Source: Xylaria sp. FL1777
Lineage: Eukaryota > Ascomycota > Sordariomycetes > Xylariales > Xylariaceae
DNA: 14,213 nucleotides
Direction: 5' to 3'
NCBI GenBank assembly: GCA_022578965.1
Contig: MU401000.1
Location: 478 to 14,690 of the forward strand
Below are positions 8,561 through 14,213 of this stretch, piece after piece. Below the pieces are notes generated by a model, which was not told where the DNA came from, did no database searches, and saw nothing but the letters and a program-made list of their open reading frames with translations. The position numbers were made by a program, and so were the translations under genes. How positions within the stretch are numbered: position 1 is the stretch's first letter; every line of letters starts with the position of its first letter.

Positions 8561-8563
8561 TAA

Positions 8564-9078
8564 TGTTATAAAATAAGCTAACTAAGCTAGTTAAAAAGCT
8601 ATATATAAAAAAAGCACGCATAAAAAAAGTTCTATTTGTTAAAAAATATATATTTAAACTACTATAAAAGTTTAATGCATAAACTTAATAAATTTAAACG
8701 TTAAGTTTATTAAGCTTTAAACTTAATAAACTTAAGCATTAAGTTTCTTAAGTTTTAAACTTAAAACAATATAGCGTTAAATTTATTAAAGCAAGCAACG
8801 TTTATAAAACTTTTTTACTGTTTTTTTTGTTTATATAATTATGCACTTTTTATGTTTAATTATTTATTTAGTTCTAGTTTTTTAGCTATTAACTTTTTAT
8901 AACTGCTAAGCATTAATATACTTATTATTTTTAATTTTTTAAAATCTTTATTAATGCATAGTAATAAAAGTACTCTAAAAACTTCTTTAACGGACTACTG
9001 CTAAGAATTCTATTATTACCTGCAAATTAAGACCTTAAAAGCAAACCTATTATATTAATGTATAATAGGTCCGTTATA
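8564..9078 (+). repeat. 3' LTR (515 bp)
   Basis: It begins TGTTATAAAATAAGC and ends GGTCCGTTATA, and is the gapless partner of 1358-1872. The inner (left) half is strongly mutated compared with the 5' LTR: GGG reads AAG, GAGGCC reads AAAGCT, CGCG reads CGCA. The outer (right) half keeps CGGAC, ACCTGC, GACC and AACCT where the 5' LTR has lost them. Confidence 0.95.
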
Positions 9079-9083
9079 TATTA
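9079..9083. repeat. Target-site duplication of the LTR retrotransposon, right copy
   Basis: TATTA directly follows the 3' LTR and matches 1353-1357. It was part of hAT-B before the insertion. Confidence 0.9.
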
Positions 9084-9125
9084 GTATTAGTTTATATTAG
9101 CTTAGTACGGACTAATTACTAACCT
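9079..9125 (-). mobile_element. hAT-B: right part, other side of the LTR insertion
   Basis: TATTAGTATTAGTTTATATT and AGCTTAGTACGGACTAATTACTAACC continue the AGCTTAGTA motif of 1029-1357 and end in a hAT-like terminus. The reverse complement, AGGTTAGTAATTAGTCCG, matches the hAT-A left end. TAATTATA at 9126-9133 is the matching target duplication of 1021-1028. With the retrotransposon removed, hAT-B would be about 370 bp. Confidence 0.75.
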
Positions 9126-9296
9126 TAATTATAAATAACCTTATTTTAAAAAGCTTTAAAATTATTACAAAAAGTATAAAGTATTAAAAGTTAAATATAA
9201 TAATTAATATATTTTTAGTTTTATAATAAATATTTAATAAAACTAAAGCTTAAAAAAGAAAAAAAACTCCTATAAAATAAGTATAAAAAAATATCC

Positions 9297-9310
9297 TATA
9301 TATATATATA
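9297..9310. repeat. (TA)7 microsatellite
   Basis: Seven perfect TA units are followed by CTTTATAACA. No further significance is visible. Confidence 0.85.
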
Positions 9311-9987
9311 CTTTATAACATATACTAAAGTACTTAAGTAGCTTAGTTATAACAGTTAATAATATGCTTTTTTAAGCTAAAAATAGCAAAAAGTTCTTAA
9401 AAAATGCTTTATAATAATAAATAGCAAGTTAATATAATAATAACTTATAAAACAACGCTTAAAAAAACTATATAAAAAAATACTAAGCATTACTTTTATA
9501 GTTTTTAAAAGTAACTAAAACAGAAAAAAAAGCTAAGTAAGCATACTGCAAGTTTTAAAGCAAAAAAATAAAAGTAACCTAACAAGCATTTAAAAAAAAA
9601 AAAAGCTTTTAGTTATAAAATAAAACAAACATAAAAGCATAACTAAAAATAAGCGTTTATAAAAGCATTTAAAAACTTTAAATTGTTATAAAGCTTAATT
9701 AAATAAGCTAAGTTAGCTTATAAGCTAGCTTTAAAAGTTATAGCAATTTTACTGCTAAAACAAACAAAAAGCAAGCTTTTTTTTATTAATACTTTTAAAG
9801 AAAAAAAAATTAAAAGTATAAATGTTTTTTAGAAAAAAATAAAAAAAAATAAAAACGTATAGCAGCTAATAAAAAAAAACAAAAAAAAAACTAAAGCTTA
9901 TATAGCTTTTATACTAAAAATAAAAACAAAAATGTTAATATTTTTTACGCTAAAGCAAAAAAAACGGAAATAAGTAAGCAAAGCAAA

Positions 9988-10024
9988 AAAGCTTGCTTAT
10001 TAGTTTATATAATAAATAAGCTTT
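9988..10024. repeat. Decayed inverted repeat
   Basis: AAAGCTTGCTTATT (9988-10001) faces AATAAATAAGCTTT (10011-10024). The arms pair except at two positions, and both mismatches are transition-type, which suggests a formerly perfect palindrome with a 9-base loop. It could be an element end or a terminator-like hairpin. Confidence 0.55.
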
Positions 10025-10201
10025 AATAAAAACAAGCTAGCTAGTATTTTTTTGCTGCTTATTAAAATAAATAAGCTATTATTATTAACTTTTAAAAAAA
10101 AGTTAATATAGGCTTTAATAAATTTAAATAATTTAAAAAAAACTAATATAAATTAAGCTATTAATATAGCTAAACAGTTTTTAAATAGCAGTAAGTATAA
10201 C

Positions 10202-11375
10202 TAGGGTTAGTAATTAGTTTAAACTAATTAGTTCGGACTAAAACTAAAGACTAATTAGTTTTTTTTCGAGGTAATTAAAAACTAGTTAGTTTGAACTAAA
10301 AACTAACTAGTTTTTTTTCAAAGTAATTAAAAACTAATTAGTCCGAACTAAAAACTAACTAGTTGTTTTTTTAATAACTAAAACTAGTTAATTTAAACTA
10401 AAACTAATTAGTCTTTAGTTTAAACTAACTAGTTTAAATAAAAACTAAAGAATTAAAATTATTATTATTATTTTAAATATGCTTTAATATTAAATGTTTT
10501 TTATTTTAATATATATATTAAAGTATTTTTTATATAAATATATATTTATTTAGTTTTATTATAAATTATTATTATATATTAACTAGGTTTATATTAAAAA
10601 ATCAAAAACTAGTTAGTTTAAACTAAAGACTAGAGTTAATAATTAGTTTATATTAGCTTAGTATATATTAATATTAATACTAAGCTAGTCCGGACTAGCT
10701 TAGTATTATACTAGCTTAATATTAGTTTGTATTAGCTTAGTATTTTTTTTCCCGGATTAATACTAGCTTAGTATTAGTTTATATTAGCTTAGTATTCTTT
10801 TTTCCGGACTAATATTAGCTTAGTACGTATTAAACTAGCTTAATATTTGTATTAGCCTAGTATAATACTAAGCTAGTACAAATACTAAACGTTAATAATT
10901 TAATGAATAATTATTATTTAATAAAACGAATTTTATTGTTTTAAAGAGCTTAAAAAACTAATTATAAATACTTTTTAAAATTAAAAAAAAGCTTTATTTT
11001 AAAGGCTAAAAAATTAATTTTACAAAATACTAAATACTAGGCTAATATGGACTAATACTAGCTTAGTATTAGTCCGTACTAGCTTAGTATTTTTTTTCTT
11101 AAACTAATACTAGCTTAGTATTAATCCGTATTAGCTTAGTATTTTTTTTTCCGGACTAATACTAATACTAGCCTAGTATATACTAAGCTAGTATTTAAAC
11201 TAAAGACTAAATTATTAACTTTGCTAAAGACTAACTAGTTTTTTTTTCTAGTGATTAAAAACTAGTTAGTCCGGACTAAAAACTAACTAATCCGAAATTT
11301 TAGTAACTAAAAACTAATTAGTCCTTAGTTTGAACTAATTTAGTTCTTATACTAAGAACTAAATTATTAACCTTA
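10202..11375. mobile_element. hAT-C: second copy of the hAT-A family, interrupted by hAT-D
   Basis: It starts TAGGGTTAGTAATTAG (first C of CAGGG mutated to T) and ends TAAATTATTAACCTTA (from CCCTG). It is flanked by the exact 8-bp duplication AGTATAAC at 10194-10201 and 11376-11383. The order and sequence follow hAT-A: left palindromic array, C/G-poor core (10449 onward), right array. Over about 175 bp of core (481-656 against 10449-10624) I see a single difference, a C (560) to T change in a TCT context, whereas the C/G-bearing arrays differ at many sites, nearly all C/T or G/A. The right array is interrupted at 10630/11224 by hAT-D. Without that insertion the copy is about 573 bp, one array unit shorter than hAT-A. 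Confidence 0.93.
10631..11223. mobile_element. hAT-D: hAT-like element nested inside hAT-C (593 bp)
   Basis: It starts TAGAGTTAATAATTAG and ends CTAAATTATTAACTTTG, with the exact 8-bp duplication CTAAAGAC at 10623-10630 and 11224-11231. The sequence resumes the hAT-A-family array precisely after the second duplication. The interior has two arrays of palindromic units based on ACTAGCTTAGTATTAGTCCGG with T-runs (about 10650-10880 and 11030-11190) around an AT-rich core at about 10890-11030. This is the same family as hAT-B. It keeps CCCGG, CCGGA and GTCCGG blocks, so it has been mutated less than its host copy. It has no coding capacity. Confidence 0.93.
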
Positions 11376-12417
11376 AGTATAACAATAATTCTTAAATTGC
11401 TAAAAACTTAAGCAAGCTAAATAAAAGCATTATTAATTTATTTATAGCAGCTTAAAATAAATGTTTTAAACATATAACTAAAGCTTTTAAAACAATTAAA
11501 ATAAAACATTTAAAAACTAAAATAAAAGTTTTTTTTATTCACTTATATTTTAGTAATAAAATAGCTGTTTGCAAGCATTATATAAAAAGCTTAGCTTTAA
11601 AGAAATTGATTAAACAAATAATAATAAAAATTAAAACTTTTATTTAAAACGTAAAAGCTTAAAAAGCTAAAACTTAACTTAAAAGCAAACTTATAAATAA
11701 TAAAAAAAGTATAACTAAAAAAGATTTAATGTTAAAACTAAACTTTTAGCTAAAAAAGTAATTAAAAAGAAAAAAACTTAAAATTATGCTTAAAAAAATA
11801 AATAAACATATAAATTTAAACTAAAATAAGCAATAGTTATTTAGTTATAACTAAACAAAAGCTTAGCAAAAACAAAGCTTTTAAAAAATATAGCAAGCTA
11901 TTAAAGCATAAAGTAGCTATAGTAATATAAATATGCACTAAAAAAATAAGTTTAAAAGTATTTTTATATAAAAAAAAAGTTTTAAGCAAAAAGTTTAAAA
12001 GCATTATAAAAAAAAGTTTTTTTGCTTTTTAACTTTACTTTTTGTTTAATAAGCTAATTAATAAAAACTAGTGTTTATAAAGTAATAAAGCTTTAAAATA
12101 GCAGCATAAATATTATTACATAAAGTTTTTATTTAGCTTTTTATATAGTTTTATTTATATGTACATAAATAAAAAAACTGCATTATAAAGCAATATAGCA
12201 AGTTATTAATAATAATAATATTATTTTTTTGTTAATAATATTAAAAGCTTTTATAATATTAAGTTATAGCAAAAATACAATGCTTTTTTTATTAATTGTT
12301 TTTTTTGCTATTTTTAATACTAGTTTAATAGCTATGTTTATTAACTTGTTTTATTTATTTTTTTATTTAATTGTTTAGCAAAAAACTTTTAAGCTTAGCT
12401 ATTTAATTTTAAACAAC
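11376..12417. other. Unrecognised mutated relic sequence, part 2
   Basis: After the AGTATAAC duplication (11376-11383) the sequence resumes what stood at 10201. It is A-rich on the plus strand to about 12000, then T-rich from about 12010 to 12400, with stops in all frames. GCAAGC and AAGC motifs suggest formerly coding sequence, but I cannot assign a protein on either strand. A poly-(AAT) stretch lies near 12208-12226. Confidence 0.45.
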
Positions 12418-13038
12418 AAAAATAATAGCTAAAAATTTGCTATTATTATTAACTAAATTACTTTAAGCGTATAAAACTTATTAAATAATTTAAACTTTAA
12501 GTTATTTATATAAGTAAAAGCTTATAATTTGTTTAAAAAAATAAAAGCTTATAATTTATTTAAAGAAAATTACGCTAAATATAAAAAGCAAATAAAACAT
12601 AAAGTTTAATTAAGTTTATAAGTTTTTTTAAATAAAAATAATAGCTAAAAACTTGCTATTATTATTAACTAAATTATTTTAAGCATATAAAACTTATTAA
12701 ACAATTTAAACTTTAAGTTGCTTATATAAGCAAAAGCTTATAATTTGTTTAAAAAAGATAACGTTAAATATAAAAAGCAAATAAAACGTAAAATTTAATT
12801 AAGTTTATAGGTTTTTTTAAATAAAAATAATAGCTAAAAACTTGCTATTATTATTAATTAAATTACTTTAAGCATATAAAACTTATTAAATAATCTAAAC
12901 TTTAAGTTATTTATATAAATAAAAGCTTATAATTTATTTAAAAAAGCAAAAGCTTATAATTTATTTAAAAAAAATTGCATTAAATATAAAAAGCAAGTAA
13001 AACATAAAGTTTAATTAAATTCTTAGGTTTTTTTTATT
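12418..13038. repeat. Three-copy tandem repeat (216, 189 and about 216 bp)
   Basis: Copies start at 12418, 12634 and 12823, each with AAAAATAATAGCTAAAAA and then TTGCTATTATTATTAA, and run to a poly-T block. The copies stay similar throughout, differing mostly by A/G and C/T changes. Copies 1 and 3 contain a duplicated 27-bp submotif around AAAGCTTATAATTTATTTAA, while copy 2 has it once, which explains the 189-bp length. Each copy opens with a hairpin, AATAATAGC facing GCTATTATT. All lengths (216, 189, 27) are multiples of three, so these may be decayed protein repeats. The plus-strand reading, with AKAYNLFKK-like segments between stops, is only suggestive. Confidence 0.88.
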
Positions 13039-14118
13039 AAAGCTATAACTATTTATAAAGCTAAAAAAAGAATTTATGCTAGTTTTAAACTTTTTTTTTA
13101 TAAACGTTAAATTAATAATAAGTTTAATAGTTTAAGCATAATATTATATACTATAAATAATGCTTGTTTAAGCTTTATAATTAAATATTTTGCTAAAAAA
13201 TAATATAGCTAAAATACTTATATTATTACTAAAAATAAAAGTATTTATAGCTTAAAAAGCTATTATAATAATAAAAGTATTAATAACTATTTTAGTAAAA
13301 ATATAGCTAAAAATAGTAATATTTTTGTTATTTTTTTAAAGTGTTAATATTATAGCTATAACTTTAGCTTTTTTTAGAATAAAATGCTTACTAAAAGTTT
13401 TAATATTATTATTTAAGCTATTGCTTTTATTATTATTAAAAAAGTTTAAGAAAGCAAAAGTAGCTAATATAGTATATTTATAGCTTTATGTTTTAAAAAA
13501 GTAAATATTTTTTATATAAAAAACGTTTAGCTTAATATTATTTAAAGCATAAATAAGTAAATTATTAATAAAACTTAAAAACAATATATATTAATTAAGC
13601 TTTATGTTTACTATATATATGCAAATTGCTTTTTTTTATAAGTTTTTAAACTATAGCATTTAAATAGTATTTCTTTTTTTATTTTTTTAACTAAAATTAC
13701 TAGCTTTATAAAAGAAATTTAAACTTTAAAGCTTTAAGTTATTATTATGCATAAAGTTAAAGCTTTAACGTAATAACTTTATATATATACTTAAAAAGTA
13801 ATATTTAATAATACTTTTAACTTTTATTTCTTAATGCATAATAAAAAATATATTATTAGTGCTATTATAATTATAAAGCAATAGCACTTTATTATTTATA
13901 TAAAATGCTTTTATAATATAATGTTAGTTAATTTTTTTAGTAGTTATTTTAACTAAATATTATAAATAAACAAGTTTGTTTAAAAGAGCTAATTAAGCAG
14001 CTTTATTAACGTTTTTTTTTTATTATAGCTATTATATTTAAGCATACTATAATTTTTTATTTTTAAAAAAGCTTTTTATAATAAATATCTTTAGATATAT
14101 TTTTTTAATGTTTATTAA
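13039..14118. other. Unrecognised mutated relic sequence, part 3
   Basis: About 1.08 kb with mixed A-rich and T-rich stretches and stops in all frames, sharing the low TC/CC composition. A perfect 14-bp palindrome, GTTAAAGCTTTAAC, lies at 13756-13769. I identify no domain, RNA or element boundary until the CAGGG terminus at 14119. The last eight bases, TTTATTAA (14111-14118), should be the left target duplication of hAT-E; its partner lies outside the window. Confidence 0.45.
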
Positions 14119-14213
14119 CAGGGTTGAAAATTAGTACTACTAATTTAGTATTTAGTACTACTAATACTAAATTAGTTTAGTACTACCTGGTACTAATACT
14201 AAGCTAGTTTAGT
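14119..14213. mobile_element. hAT-E: left end of a hAT-like element, cut by the window
   Basis: CAGGGTTGAAAATTAG begins at 14119 and is followed by repeated AGTACTACTAATTTAGTATT units, a CTACCTGGTACT palindrome and ACTAATACTAAGCTAGTTTAG. The CAGGGTT terminus and the palindromic subterminal design match hAT-A to hAT-D, but the subterminal motif is new. Intact GGG, TTG, CCTGG and GTAC blocks make it the least mutated element in the window, hence probably the youngest. The right end is not visible, so the superfamily call rests on the terminus alone. Confidence 0.65.

Larger units (their letters stand above)
1358..9078 (+). mobile_element. Complete but heavily mutated Ty3/Gypsy chromovirus (7,721 bp)
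   Basis: The two LTRs are each exactly 515 bp (1358-1872 and 8564-9078), flanked by TATTA duplications, with a polypurine tract just before the 3' LTR. The internal region of about 6.7 kb carries, on the plus strand, relics of Gag, protease, reverse transcriptase, RNase H, integrase, a GPF module and a C-terminal chromodomain. The RNase H-before-integrase order defines Ty3/Gypsy, and the chromodomain places it among chromoviruses. Gag, protease, the RT core and RNase H are readable in one frame; integrase and chromodomain are in the +1 frame relative to it. Every catalytic acidic residue I could place is mutated (D to N, E to K) and stops are abundant, so the element cannot encode its own proteins. 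It inserted into hAT-B. The LTR divergence reflects induced mutation and cannot be used to date the insertion with a neutral clock. Confidence 0.95.
9126..10201. other. Unrecognised mutated relic sequence
   Basis: About 1.07 kb of A-rich sequence begins with the hAT-B duplication TAATTATA (9126-9133) and ends with the hAT-C duplication AGTATAAC (10194-10201). Stops occur in every frame. The composition and the dearth of TC and CC resemble the mutated retrotransposon, so it is probably an older transposon relic that continues at 11384. I could not identify a domain on either strand. Confidence 0.5.

Noticed and set aside
1358..9078. Dating the insertion from LTR divergence
   Set aside because: The differences are induced C-to-T mutations concentrated in certain parts, so a neutral clock does not apply.
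12418..13038. Helix-turn-helix of a Fot1/Pogo transposase
   Set aside because: The plus-strand reading has a vague resemblance, but the minus strand is equally open and no DDE motifs follow. The similarity may come from AT-rich composition.
1..14213. Mitochondrial genome, or a natively AT-rich genome such as an anaerobic fungus or Plasmodium
   Set aside because: Retroelement domains are readable with systematic D-to-N, E-to-K, G-to-S and W-to-stop changes, and less mutated blocks with normal GC remain in the MITEs and LTR edges. This shows directional C-to-T decay, not native composition.
1..14213. Short ATG-initiated open frames on both strands
   Set aside because: They are short, do not follow the readable domains, and lie in mutated transposon sequence. 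No frame has support from motifs or context.

Overview
The window looks like a transposon graveyard in a filamentous fungus, most likely an ascomycete with a RIP-like (repeat-induced C-to-T) defence. By eye it is roughly 85% A+T or more. I see no intact gene, tRNA, rRNA or host gene. The base composition is mutational rather than native: recognisable retroelement protein domains can still be read, but with Asp turned to Asn, Glu to Lys, Gly to Ser, Pro to Ser/Leu, and Trp/Gln turned to stops. I cannot name the genus.

Layout. Positions 1-230: two copies of a 118-bp tandem repeat. 234-858: a non-autonomous hAT-like element (hAT-A) with CAGGG...CCCTG ends and an 8-bp target duplication. 859-1028: old AT-rich host sequence. 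1029-9125: a second hAT-like element (hAT-B) split by a complete Ty3/Gypsy LTR retrotransposon at 1358-9078. The retrotransposon has 515-bp LTRs, a 5-bp target duplication TATTA, a polypurine tract, and relics in the order Gag, protease, reverse transcriptase, RNase H, integrase (D,D-35-E spacing kept), GPF module and chromodomain, so it is a chromovirus. 9134-10201: unrecognised mutated sequence. 10202-11375: another copy of the hAT-A family (hAT-C), itself interrupted at 10631-11223 by hAT-D, which belongs to the hAT-B family. 11384-14118: more unrecognised relic containing a three-copy 216/189/216-bp tandem repeat. 14119 to the end: the left end of a less mutated hAT-like element (hAT-E).

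Four insertions are fixed by exact target-site duplications: TAAATTAT, TATTA, AGTATAAC and CTAAAGAC. This gives a relative chronology: hAT-B before the LTR element, and hAT-C before hAT-D. All the hAT-like elements lack visible coding capacity. They consist of palindromic subterminal repeat arrays around a small AT-rich core and would depend on a transposase encoded elsewhere.

The most interesting signal is the mutation spectrum. Surviving C is almost always preceded by A or G, and TC and CC (with GA and GG on the other strand) are nearly gone, while CA and CT survive about equally. Classical fungal RIP prefers CA. Comparing the two LTRs position by position supports a YpC preference. It also suggests a spatial gradient: the outer end of each LTR is better preserved than its inner end.
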